A stretch of 64,000 nucleotides of DNA, from positions 1,736,001-1,800,000 of the forward strand of contig CAVZBF010000001.1 in the NCBI GenBank assembly GCA_963773465.1, in the 5' to 3' direction. The position numbers and the translations under genes were made by a program. This DNA is from VBAS01 sp963773465 (GTDB lineage: Bacteria > Bacteroidota > Bacteroidia > Chitinophagales > Chitinophagaceae). Positions 26,424 through 35,290 of this stretch are shown one piece after another (position 1 is the stretch's first letter; the number at the start of each line of letters is the position of its first letter). The notes below the pieces were generated by a model. It worked only from the letters and a program-made list of their open reading frames with translations. It did no database searches and was not told the origin of the DNA.

Positions 26424-27660
26424 TCAATACAACATTCTTACTTTAATTGTTTGCTTTACCTCTTTCAGCAATTGCTTTGCCTGTGATGAGATCTGTTTAT
26501 CTACGTCAAGCACAACATAGCCGATATCATCATTCGTTTTTAAATACTGGCCAAGAATGTTGATGTTGTTTTCCGAGAGAGTTGTATTGATCTCTGATAA
26601 CACACCAGGCACATTATTATGAATATGTAAAATGCGATGGCTGCCTTCATGCGGCGGCAGCGCCAGCCCCGGTACCGTATGCGATCCCAGCGTAATTCCT
26701 TTTTCTAAAAAAGTAAAAAGTTTATTGCCTACATCTTCACCAATATTTTCCTGCGCCTCTTCAGTAGATCCGCCTATATGCGGAGTCAGCAGCACATTCG
26801 GCACATTTTGCAAAACGGAATGAAAGGGTTCGCCTTTTTTTTCAGGTTCATCAGGAAAAACATCAATGGCAGCACCACCGATATCTCCTTCAAGAATTGC
26901 GGTACGCAATGCATCTGCATCGATCAATCGTCCACGGGCAAAATTGATAAGGATACAACCTTTCTTAAAATGTTTTAGCGTTGTTTTATTGATAAAATTT
27001 TTTGTGCCTGCTGTTTCCGGCATGTGCAGTGTAACAACATCTGAATTGGCCATCAAGTCTTTTATCGATTTTGCATTTTCAGCATTCCCAAGCGGCAGTC
27101 TTGTTTGCTCATCATAAAAAATAACTTTCATTCCGAGCACTTCGGCCATTACACTCACCTGCATACCGATATTTCCATAGCCGATAATACCCATCGTTTT
27201 TCCCCGCAGCTCATAACTTCCTTTTGAATCTTTTGCCCATAAGACCATTATGTGCAGCTTTATCTTTATCAGGCACACGGCGCAATAGCATGATCGCTGC
27301 ACCAATCACCAATTCAGCAACTGAACGTGTATTGGAATAAGGTGCATTAAAAACAACCACGCCATTTTTTGTGGCTTCTTTCAGATCTACCTGGTTTACC
27401 CCGGCACAGAAACAACCAATGGCCTGTAATTTTTTTGCCGCATCTAAGATATTTTTTGTAATACGTGTTTTTGAACGGATACCGAGTATATGCACATCTT
27501 TTATTTCTTTTACCAGGTCTTCCTCGCTAAGAGATTTATTGATCTTTTCAACGTTTGTATAACCCTGGTCGCGGAAATTCTTTACAGCAGATTCACTGAT
27601 GTTCTCAAGAAATAAGATCCTGATCTTTTCTTTGGGATAGCTTGTTAGTAAGGTGTCCAT
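26424..27660 (-). CDS. serA: D-3-phosphoglycerate dehydrogenase, copy 1 (one frameshift)
   Basis: First step of serine synthesis: 3-phosphoglycerate to phosphohydroxypyruvate with NAD. It has a substrate-binding N-terminus (KIRILFLENISESAVKNF), the NAD motif GIIGYGNIGMQVSVMAEVLG, catalytic segments VTLHMPETAGTKNFI and NFARGRLIDADAL, HIGGSTEEAQENIG and a C-terminal ACT regulatory domain (HNNVPGVLSEINTTLSENNI). The frame breaks at 27240: dropping one base joins AAHNGL to WAKDSKGSYELRG, giving about 411 residues like E. coli SerA. A near-identical paralogue lies directly upstream. Confidence 0.9.
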
Positions 27661-27667
27661 GTTTGCA

Positions 27668-27805
27668 AATATAATAGTGAATGGTCAATGGTGAATGGTG
27701 AATCGTGAGTTCGTAGAGACAAGGCATGCCTTGTCTGTACAGAGTTCGGAGTTCGCAGGTTTGAGCATTGACCATTGACCATTCACGACTCACCATTCAC
27801 GACGC
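27668..27805. repeat. Compound palindromic element B
   Basis: The same layout as element A: GTGAATG/GTCAATG units, a TTCGTAGAGACAAGGCATGC core (18-bp palindrome at 27718-27735), then the shared GAGTTCGGAG segment and inverse CATTGACCATTCAC units. It sits between serA-1 and serA-2, immediately downstream of serA-2. Confidence 0.85.
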
Positions 27806-27809
27806 TTCC

Positions 27810-29045
27810 TCAATAAAGAATTCTCACTTTAATCGTTTGCTTTACTTCTTTCAAGAGATGCAATGCTTTTGCGGAAATTTGTTTATCAACATCAAGCACA
27901 ACATAACCGATCTCGTCATTTGTCTTCAGGTACTGCCCAAGAATATTGATATTGTTTTTTGAAAGGGTTGTGTTTATCTCTGATAAAACGCCCGGCACAT
28001 TATTATGAATATGTAAAATGCGATGGCTGCCTTCCTGTGGTGGCAATGCCAGTGCCGGTACGGTATGTGAGCCAAACGTAATTCCTTTTTCTAGAAAATT
28101 AAAAAGCTTGATGCTTACATCTTCACCAATATTTTGTTGCGCTTCTTCAGTAGAGCCGCCGATATGCGGCGTCAATATTACATTAGGAAGATCCTGCAAT
28201 GGAGTTTGAAAACGATCGCCATTTTTTTCCGGCTCTACAGGAAATACATCAACGGCAGCACCGCTGATATTACCATCGATGATTGCTTTTCGCAATGCTT
28301 CAAGATCTACCACTTCTCCCCTTGCATAATTGATCAATATTGCGCCCTTCTTAAAATATTTCAGTGTTGATTTATTGATCAGATTTTGCGTATGCGAAGT
28401 TTCAGGCACATGAAGCGTTACAATATCTGAGCGGCCTAAAAGTTCTTTCAATGATTTTGCATCTTCTGCATTGCCAAGCGGCAGTTTTGTTTCTACATCA
28501 TAAAAGATCACTTTCATTCCCATGGCTTCGGCCAGTACACTTACCTGGCTGCCGATATTTCCATAGCCAATGATGCCAAGTGTTTTACCCCGTAATTCAA
28601 AACTATTCTTTGCATCTTTCAGCCATGTGCCTTCATGTGCTGCTTTATTTTTATCGGGTATGCGACGGATAAGTATGATCGCTAAACCAATCACTAACTC
28701 AGCCACAGATCTTGTATTTGAATAAGGCGCATTAAAAACAACGACGCCATTTTTGGTTGCTGCTTTCAGGTCCACCTGGTTTACACCAATACAAAAACAA
28801 CCTATTGCCTGTAGTTTTTTTGCAGCCTCCAATACTTTTTTTGTTATCTGGGTTTTGACCGAATACCGAGAATATGCACATCTCTTATTTCTTTGATCAG
28901 ATCATCCTCAGTTAAGCGCCTTTGTGATCTTTTCTACGTTAGAATACTCGTGACTTCTGAAATTTTTCACCGCAGTATCACTAATGTTTTCTAAGAAAAG
29001 AATTCTTATTTTTTCCTTCGGGTAGCTGGTTTTTTGTGCTTCCAT
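27810..29045 (-). CDS. serA: D-3-phosphoglycerate dehydrogenase, copy 2 (two frameshifts)
   Basis: A paralogue of the downstream serA with nearly the same sequence throughout, including the ACT domain (LSEINTTLSKNNINILGQYL). The start is ATG 29045 (MEAQKTSYPKEKIRILFLEN). One extra base at 28913 (KAL to TEDDLIKEIRD) and one missing base in the T run at 28853-28856 (GIRSKT to QITKKVLEAAKK) must be corrected; these offset each other. Restored length is about 411 residues. Two adjacent PGDH genes suggest a recent tandem duplication. Whether both are active, or one acts on another 2-hydroxyacid, is not clear. Confidence 0.88.
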
Positions 29046-29127
29046 GTGTGCAAATATAGAGTTGTAACTATTAACAATTTTTGCTTTATGGGGAAAAGTC
29101 CTGCTGATTAGGCATGACTTGTGCTAT

Positions 29128-29135
29128 TACATTTG
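29128..29135 (+). promoter_or_regulatory. Possible -7 box (TACATTTG)
   Basis: An exact match to TAnnTTTG, 17 bp before the TTG start of the serine hydrolase gene. No clear -33 TTTG at normal spacing. Confidence 0.35.
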
Positions 29136-29152
29136 TCTAAACTGTATTCTAC

Positions 29153-30406
29153 TTGAAAAAATTTCTTTACCCTATCGTAATTGCTATTTTATTTGGGTGC
29201 AATACCTCAAGTCAACAGACTTTTAATGCGGCCCCGGCGGATTCTTTGGCATATTATCCTCCGACCCCTAAGGAGTTGTCAAAGGAAGAATTTCGCTATT
29301 ATTATAATGTTGCCAAAAATCATTTTGAAGGCGCCCTAATAAACCGGGGATTTAACGGGCAAATGTTAATTGCAAAAAATGGTACGGTTGTTTTTGAAAA
29401 GACAGTCGGTTTCGCCGATATGAGAACTAAAGACAGTCTTAATGAAAATACACCTTTACATATAGCGAGTGTAGGTAAAACATTTACCGGGATGGCCATT
29501 TTGCATTTAATGGAAGAAGGAAGCTTGCAGTTGAATGATACACTCGGTAAATTCTTTCCCGGATTTCCTTACCAGGGCATTACTGTAAAAATGTTATTGA
29601 GTCATCGAAGCGGTTTACCTAATTATCTTAATTACTTATCGAAGCTGAAAGTAAAAGATACCTGTTACAGCAACCAGGATGTATTGAACTCTTTATATAC
29701 GATTCAGCCCAGGCTTGAATACAGGTCAGGAACAAGATTCGCATATAGCAATACAAACTATGTATTGCTTGCAATGATCGTTGAAAAAGTAACCGGTGAA
29801 ACTTTTCCTGCGTTCATGAAGCGTATATTTTTTGATCCGCTTCAGATGACAAACACTTTTGTTTATGCAAACCAGGATACGTTATCACCCACGCCGAGCT
29901 TTGAATGGACAGGGCGCTTTTGGGCGCCGGATCCTTTTGACTGTACTTATGGAGATAAAAATATTTATACAACGGCACAGGACCTGTTGAAATGGGACCA
30001 GGCCCTGAGCAGCGGCAATTTATTTAAAAAGGAAACGCTGGATTCTGCATACACTCCACTAAGTAATGAAAGAAGATCAGTTCATAATTATGGATTAGGA
30101 TGGCGAATGATGATCTTTCCGGGCGGGAAAAAATTTGTTTATCACAATGGCCGCTGGCATGGCTCGAATGCAGTGTTTGTAAGATTCCCTGATGAAAACG
30201 CTACAATGATCGTAATTGGAAATAAATACAATCGTAATATTTATAACTCGGCGGCAAAGGCATATAACCTTTTTGGTATTTATAATCCAAGACTCAATCA
30301 GCAATATGATGACGGTGATGATACCGATGATAATTCCGTGGGTGAAAATTCCGTAAAAGAAGAGGTCGATACGCCGAAAACAAAATCCTCCAAAACAAAA
30401 CGATAA
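29153..30406 (+). CDS. Beta-lactamase-family serine hydrolase lipoprotein
   Basis: A 417-residue class C beta-lactamase/DD-peptidase-fold protein. The start codon is TTG 29153, chosen because a lipoprotein signal (KKFLYPIVIAILFGC) follows directly. Motifs: nucleophile SVGK (ASVGKTF), YSN (FAYSNTNYVLLAMIVEK) and HNG (VYHNGRWHGSNAVF). Members are peptidases, esterases or beta-lactamases; a lipid-anchored envelope hydrolase is likely, but the substrate cannot be read. The C-terminus is an Asp/Lys-rich tail. It ends 51 bp before nnr. Confidence 0.85.
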   Translation: MKKFLYPIVIAILFGCNTSSQQTFNAAPADSLAYYPPTPKELSKEEFRYYYNVAKNHFEGALINRGFNGQMLIAKNGTVVFEKTVGFADMRTKDSLNENTPLHIASVGKTFTGMAILHLMEEGSLQLNDTLGKFFPGFPYQGITVKMLLSHRSGLPNYLNYLSKLKVKDTCYSNQDVLNSLYTIQPRLEYRSGTRFAYSNTNYVLLAMIVEKVTGETFPAFMKRIFFDPLQMTNTFVYANQDTLSPTPSFEWTGRFWAPDPFDCTYGDKNIYTTAQDLLKWDQALSSGNLFKKETLDSAYTPLSNERRSVHNYGLGWRMMIFPGGKKFVYHNGRWHGSNAVFVRFPDENATMIVIGNKYNRNIYNSAAKAYNLFGIYNPRLNQQYDDGDDTDDNSVGENSVKEEVDTPKTKSSKTKR

Positions 30407-30457
30407 CTCCATTTCTTTTTGGAAATTCTTTCTCAACTTTAGCCAGTATTTTAAAAA

Positions 30458-31963
30458 ATGAAGATTTTAAATGCTGAGCAAATAAGAGCCTGGGATCAGT
30501 ACACAATAGAACATGAGCCCATTGCATCCATCGATCTGATGGAACGGGCAGCGACAAAATGTTTTGAATGGCTTGAGGAGAATAGTTGGTTCGTTCATGC
30601 TTTTTCAATTTTCTGTGGCAAAGGAAACAATGGCGGTGACGGACTTGCTATTGCGAGAATGCTCGCAGGCAGAGGTTGCACAGTATCGGTAAATATTCTT
30701 GAGTTTGGGCATAAAGGGACCGACGACTTCCAAACAAATCTTGCACGGCTTCATCAATATCCGTCCGTTACTATTCACTTTATACAAGACGAAACAAATT
30801 TTCATCCATTAGCAAAAGAGTCGGTGGTTATCGACGGATTGTTTGGTTCCGGATTGACGAGACCATTGGAAGGAATAACTGCAAAACTGGTTGATCATAT
30901 TAATAATAGTGGCCGTCAAATTATCGCGATTGATATACCGAGTGGAATGTCGGTCGATCGATCATCAAAAGGCAATCCGGTTATAAAGGCAAACTATACA
31001 TTAAGCTTTCAATGTTATAAACCGGCGTTTCTCGTGGCAGAAAACGCAGGCTTTATTGGCGAGCCGGTTATTCTTGATATAGGATTGTTAACTGAATTTC
31101 TCCCGGCTGCTGATACAAATTTTGAAATGATCGACCGGTCAATTATCCGGACAATTCATAAGCCAAGAAACCGGTTTGCACACAAAGGAAACTTTGGGCA
31201 TGCAATGATTATTGCCGGCAGTTATGGAAAGATTGGGGCAGCGGTTTTAGCAGCTAAAGCCTGCTTAAGAAGTGGCGCAGGGTTACTGACTTGCTTCGTC
31301 CCAAAATGCGGGTATGAAATTTTACAAACCACTGTTTCTGAAGCCATGATATTGACTGATGCAAATTCTTTTATGACCACTAAAATCAATGATGATATCC
31401 CGGGATATGATGCGATTGGGATCGGCCCTGGTTTAGGAACCGCGTCAGAAACAAGAGCGGCTGTTAAAGAATTGCTTTCGGAATATAAAAAGCCGGTGGT
31501 AATTGATGCAGATGCATTGAATGGCTTATCGATGGAAAAAGATCTGCCTTCTCTCCCACCCGCCTCCATTCTTACACCCCATCCAAAAGAATTTGAAAGA
31601 TTGTTCGGACAAAGTAAAAATGATTTTGAGAGAATTCAACTGGCATTGCAGAAGGCTAAATTGTTGAATTGTTTAATTGTTTTGAAAGGTCATCATAGTT
31701 TTATTGCCACTCCATCTGGTAAAGGATATTTTAATAATACAGGTAATGCAGGAATGGCAACCGCCGGCAGTGGTGATGTGCTTACAGGAATAATTACCGG
31801 TTTATTGGCGCAAAACTATTCATCAGAAGAGGCTGCAATCCTTGCGGTGTATCTTCATGGCCTGGCGGGTGATATTGCAGCAAAAGAATTCTCACAGGAA
31901 GCAATGATAGCAGGTGATATAATTAATAATATCGGGAACGCATTCAAACAACTCGAAACATGA
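30458..31963 (+). CDS. nnr: Bifunctional NAD(P)H-hydrate epimerase/dehydratase
   Basis: Repairs damaged NADHX and NADPHX. The N-terminal YjeF epimerase domain has MKILNAEQIRAWDQYTIEHE, CGKGNNGGDGLAIARML and FGSGLTRPLEG. The C-terminal ribokinase-like ADP/ATP-dependent dehydratase domain has RFAHKGNFGHAMIIAGSYGK, ILTPHPKEFERLFG and the catalytic AGSGDVLTGIITGLLAQ. The 501 residues match the fused bacterial form. The ATG of the following FKBP gene overlaps its stop by 4 bp. Confidence 0.93.
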   Translation: MKILNAEQIRAWDQYTIEHEPIASIDLMERAATKCFEWLEENSWFVHAFSIFCGKGNNGGDGLAIARMLAGRGCTVSVNILEFGHKGTDDFQTNLARLHQYPSVTIHFIQDETNFHPLAKESVVIDGLFGSGLTRPLEGITAKLVDHINNSGRQIIAIDIPSGMSVDRSSKGNPVIKANYTLSFQCYKPAFLVAENAGFIGEPVILDIGLLTEFLPAADTNFEMIDRSIIRTIHKPRNRFAHKGNFGHAMIIAGSYGKIGAAVLAAKACLRSGAGLLTCFVPKCGYEILQTTVSEAMILTDANSFMTTKINDDIPGYDAIGIGPGLGTASETRAAVKELLSEYKKPVVIDADALNGLSMEKDLPSLPPASILTPHPKEFERLFGQSKNDFERIQLALQKAKLLNCLIVLKGHHSFIATPSGKGYFNNTGNAGMATAGSGDVLTGIITGLLAQNYSSEEAAILAVYLHGLAGDIAAKEFSQEAMIAGDIINNIGNAFKQLET

Positions 31964-33006
31964 AACAGTTTTTGACTTTTGCTTTTTTACTTTTGGCTTT
32001 CTTCTCTGCATCCGCTAACAATAAGGATTCTCTTATTTATTACTCATTACCAGATAGTGTAAAAGCCGTTTCATTTCTTGCGGATATTTCAGTGGGTACC
32101 ATCAACACAAAAAAAGAAGTATTCGCAGGAGTTAAAACAGATGTGGTAAAACTTTCACTTGAATCTGATAAAAAAGAAAGAGAAGTTGTTTTTGAATTTC
32201 CCTCCGATGCGCCTGTAGTGGCAACCGGTTTGGGAATTAAAAAAGAAAAGGGTGAGCTGAGCTGGAAATATGATTGGGTGGAAAATGCAAATTATAAATT
32301 GATGATTGCCACTGCCGGCGACTCTGCAGGAAATTTTTCGTTATACACTGGTTATATTTTTTTACCAAATGAAAAAAAATGGAAACTGATCGGTACTTGT
32401 AAAATATCTGGACAATGGAATACTTTAAAGCAACCGGCAGTTTTTTATACAGCATTAAAAAAGAATCCCCTTCACATAAACATTAATGAAACATGGTGTC
32501 AACGTAATAATGGTTCCTGGAAAAACCTTTCTGAAAAAAACGTTGCGCCACCTCTTGTGAATCTTTTTTCGCATATCGATAGTCTGGCGCAGTTCAAAAT
32601 CGATACAGCAATAATGAATCTGTGGATTGCAAAGCATTCAATTGATGAAATGTTGCCCGGTATCGGATATAAAAAGAATTCAGAGATTGTTTATACAATG
32701 ATGAAGGAAGGAACCGGTCGACAGATTTCTGTCGATGACACCGTGACTGTCTTTTATAAAGGATATTTATTGAGCGATAATTCTGTATTCGATCAAACTA
32801 AAGATAAGCCGGCTACATTTCCTTTAAAAAGATTAATAATGGGATGGCAGATCGGGGTGCCGCTCTGTAAGATCGGAGGCAAAATAAAGATCATTATTCC
32901 ATCAAATCTCGCTTATTCAATTCGTACAAGAGCAGCAAAAATTCCACCCAATAGTATTTTGGTTTTTGAAATAGAAGTAGTGGATGCAAAAGCACCGGTT
33001 AATTGA
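31960..33006 (+). CDS. Exported FKBP-type peptidyl-prolyl isomerase
   Basis: A 348-residue protein with a signal peptide (KQFLTFAFLLLAFFSASA). Residues 20-240 form an unassigned beta-rich domain. Residues about 250-345 are an FKBP domain (VDDTVTVFYKGYLLSDNSVF, GWQIGVPLCKIGGKIKIIIP, SNLAYSIRTRAAKIPPNSIL). The usual AYG motif is AYS, so peptide-bond isomerase activity may be reduced. Coupled by a 4-bp overlap to nnr, though the biological link is obscure. Confidence 0.78.
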   Translation: MKQFLTFAFLLLAFFSASANNKDSLIYYSLPDSVKAVSFLADISVGTINTKKEVFAGVKTDVVKLSLESDKKEREVVFEFPSDAPVVATGLGIKKEKGELSWKYDWVENANYKLMIATAGDSAGNFSLYTGYIFLPNEKKWKLIGTCKISGQWNTLKQPAVFYTALKKNPLHININETWCQRNNGSWKNLSEKNVAPPLVNLFSHIDSLAQFKIDTAIMNLWIAKHSIDEMLPGIGYKKNSEIVYTMMKEGTGRQISVDDTVTVFYKGYLLSDNSVFDQTKDKPATFPLKRLIMGWQIGVPLCKIGGKIKIIIPSNLAYSIRTRAAKIPPNSILVFEIEVVDAKAPVN

Positions 33007-33063
33007 TCCTAATCTATTGGGATTTTTACCATTTAGTTTATTACATTTACAAAAAATAAGCAC

Positions 33064-33435
33064 ATGAAAATCTTTGTTGCCGGTTTGCCCTATGATCTCG
33101 ATGATGCAGAACTTGAGGAGATATTTGAAAAATTTGGAAAAGTAGTGTCGGCAAAAGTGGCGATGGATAGAGAAACCGGCAAGAGTAAAGGTTTTGGTTT
33201 TGTTGAAATGCCCAATGAAGTGGAAGCAAAAGATGCAATCGAAAGTCTTAATGATATTTCTCTCGGTAAAAAACCATTGATAGTAAAACAAGCTGAAGAC
33301 AAACCCGGCGGTGGTGGTTCACACGGCGGCGGCGGTGGTTATCGGGGCGGCGGCGGTGGTGGTGGATATCGTGGTGGTGGCGGCGGAGACAGAGACAGAA
33401 GACCTCCGAGCGGCCCAAGAGACAGACGTTATTAA
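33064..33435 (+). CDS. Gly-rich RNA-recognition-motif protein
   Basis: A 123-residue RNA-binding protein. One RRM fills residues 1-80: RNP2 KIFVAGLPYDLDDAE at the start and RNP1 KGFGFVEM at about residues 42-49. The tail is Gly-rich, with two Tyr-Arg-Gly-Gly repeats (GYRGGGGGGG), like eukaryotic and cyanobacterial Rbp proteins. In Bacteroidota such proteins are linked to RNA regulation and cold adaptation; that role is inferred. Followed by a terminator-like hairpin. Confidence 0.9.
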   Translation: MKIFVAGLPYDLDDAELEEIFEKFGKVVSAKVAMDRETGKSKGFGFVEMPNEVEAKDAIESLNDISLGKKPLIVKQAEDKPGGGGSHGGGGGYRGGGGGGGYRGGGGGDRDRRPPSGPRDRRY

Positions 33436-33467
33436 TTTCTCCCGGTAAAATTTATTCACAAATCAAT

Positions 33468-33498
33468 GCTTCGTTTCATCGAAGCTTTCTATTCTTTA
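33468..33498 (+). terminator. Terminator of the RRM gene
   Basis: GCTTCG (33468-33473), loop TTTCAT, CGAAGC (33480-33485), followed by TTTCTATTCTTT. A second dyad (TAATTTTAGCGACCGCTAAA) lies just after it at about 33496. Confidence 0.6.
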
Positions 33499-33594
33499 AT
33501 TTTAGCGACCGCTAAAATTAATATCCTCTTAACTAACCGGTAATCTTCCCGAAACGTTTATCATTTTTATTTGTGCCATTCAAAACCTAAAACA

Positions 33595-35139
33595 ATGAAA
33601 CAAACTTATCTGCTATTGGCTGGCCTTATTGTATTGGCATCCTGTACCAAAAATTTCCAGGAACCACAAGCGAGTGATGAAGAAATTGCCACAGCTGCCG
33701 GTGGAAATTCTAATCATGAATCCGCGACATTTGGTGAAACCGGCATGATCGATCTTGGTGAAAGTGGCGCTGCTGAGATCAGTGCTTTTGATCCGCATAC
33801 GAATAAACTTTTTGTTGTTAACAACACTGCAAACAATAACAGGATCGATGTTGTTGATCTTTCAAATCCCTCCGCCCCTGTTTTGATCACAACTATTCCA
33901 ATTTCTATATATGGTGGTTTGGTAAATAGTGTATATGTAAAAAATGGAAAACTTGCAGCAGCAATTGAAGCTACTGTTAAAACAAATGCAGGAAAAGTTG
34001 TTGTATTTAATACAGAAACAAATGCTGAGATCGCTGTAAGAACTGTGGGTGCTCAACCCGATATGGTTACATTTTCACCCGATGGAAAACTTATTCTTAG
34101 TGCAAATGAAGGCGAACCGAATGATGCGTATACGATCGACCCGTTAGGGACTGTTTCGATCATTGATGTTGAAAATAATTATGCAGTAACAACGCTCGAT
34201 TTTAGCGGGTTTGCATCACAAGCTGCGCAATTGAAAGCCGGTGGCTTAAGAGTATTTGGGCCCAACGCCAGCTTTGCACAGGATATGGAGCCCGAGTACA
34301 TTGCTGTTTCTGCAAACTCAAATACAGCCTGGGTAACATTACAGGAAAATAATGGTATTGCTAAGATCGATCTCCGGACAAAATCTATTAAATCCATATT
34401 CCCGCTTGGGTTTAAGAATTTCAATCTTGAAATGAATGCAATCGATCCGAGTGACCAGGATGGAGCAGTTGGTTTATTGGCACCATGGCCGGTGAAAGGA
34501 ATTTATTGTCCCGATGCAATAGCCGTTCATCCCAACAATGGAATACCGTACGTATACAGCGCTAATGAAGGTGATGCAAGAGAATGGGCGGGGTTCGTTG
34601 AAAATGTAAGATTGGGTAATGCAAGTTATGTTCTTGATCCCACTGCTTTTCCTAATGCAGCTACCTTAAAAATGAATTCAAAACTTGGACGACTGAATGT
34701 AACAAGAACATTAGGCGATACTGACGGCGATGGTGATTATGATGAAATATATACCCAGGGCGCAAGATCGTTTAGCATTTGGAATGGCAATACAGGTGAA
34801 TTGATCTTTGACAGTAAAAATGATCTTGACAAAAGAGCAATAGCAGCCAATAAATATCCCGATAGCCGCAGTGATGATAAATCTATAGAACCCGAAGGCA
34901 TGGCGATCGGCCGTGTAGGAAATAAGAATCTTTTGTTTGTAGGCATGGAAAGAGCTGATGCAGTTGCAGTGTATGATATAACTGACCCTGATAGTCCTGT
35001 TTATCTGCAATGGTTAAATAGCGGCGTAGGACCAGAAGGCGTTTTATTTGTTAATGCAAGTGAAAGTCCAAACGGTAAAGGACTTTTAATAGTAAGCAGT
35101 GAGGTAGATGGTATTGTAAAAATATTTACGACGTTATAA
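33595..35139 (+). CDS. Choice-of-anchor I family lipoprotein
   Basis: A protein of about 514 residues from ATG 33595 (MKQTYLLLAGLIVLASC), chosen for the lipobox; a GTG 24 bp upstream is in frame. It is a beta-propeller-like protein with typical choice-of-anchor I segments: VVDLSNPSAPVLITTIPI, VKNGKLAAAIEA, ANEGEPNDAYTIDPLG, YVYSANEGDAREWAGF, EPEGMAIGRVGNKNLLFVG and GVGPEGVLFVNASESPNGKG. Members are cell-surface or exported proteins sometimes compared with alkaline phosphatase-like proteins; activity is unknown. Followed by a repeat. Confidence 0.85.
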   Translation: MKQTYLLLAGLIVLASCTKNFQEPQASDEEIATAAGGNSNHESATFGETGMIDLGESGAAEISAFDPHTNKLFVVNNTANNNRIDVVDLSNPSAPVLITTIPISIYGGLVNSVYVKNGKLAAAIEATVKTNAGKVVVFNTETNAEIAVRTVGAQPDMVTFSPDGKLILSANEGEPNDAYTIDPLGTVSIIDVENNYAVTTLDFSGFASQAAQLKAGGLRVFGPNASFAQDMEPEYIAVSANSNTAWVTLQENNGIAKIDLRTKSIKSIFPLGFKNFNLEMNAIDPSDQDGAVGLLAPWPVKGIYCPDAIAVHPNNGIPYVYSANEGDAREWAGFVENVRLGNASYVLDPTAFPNAATLKMNSKLGRLNVTRTLGDTDGDGDYDEIYTQGARSFSIWNGNTGELIFDSKNDLDKRAIAANKYPDSRSDDKSIEPEGMAIGRVGNKNLLFVGMERADAVAVYDITDPDSPVYLQWLNSGVGPEGVLFVNASESPNGKGLLIVSSEVDGIVKIFTTL

Positions 35140-35140
35140 A

Positions 35141-35250
35141 GATTAAGTAACACGACGAACACTACGAAGCACAAAGAACACAAAGAGATTTACTTTATAA
35201 ATTTTCTTTGTGTCCTTTGTGTTACACTTCGTGCACTTTGTGCTCCCTTT
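35141..35250. repeat. CACGAAGAACAC-family inverted repeat, copy 4
   Basis: Left arm ACGAAGCACAAAGAACAC, right arm CTTTGTGTCCTTTGTGTTAC with ACTTCGTGCACTTTGTG. It lies between two convergent genes and could end transcription from either side. Confidence 0.78.
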
Positions 35251-35290
35251 TCAATTTGAAGGATCTTCCAAAGCATCCCCTTTGCGGCCC

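Noticed and set aside
26298..27805. CRISPR array
   Set aside because: The GTGAATG units are 7-8 bp direct tandem repeats without spacers, arranged as inverted blocks around a palindrome.
33436..33594. Promoter of the choice-of-anchor I gene
   Set aside because: TTTATTTG near 33567-33574 lacks the conserved TA of the -7 box.
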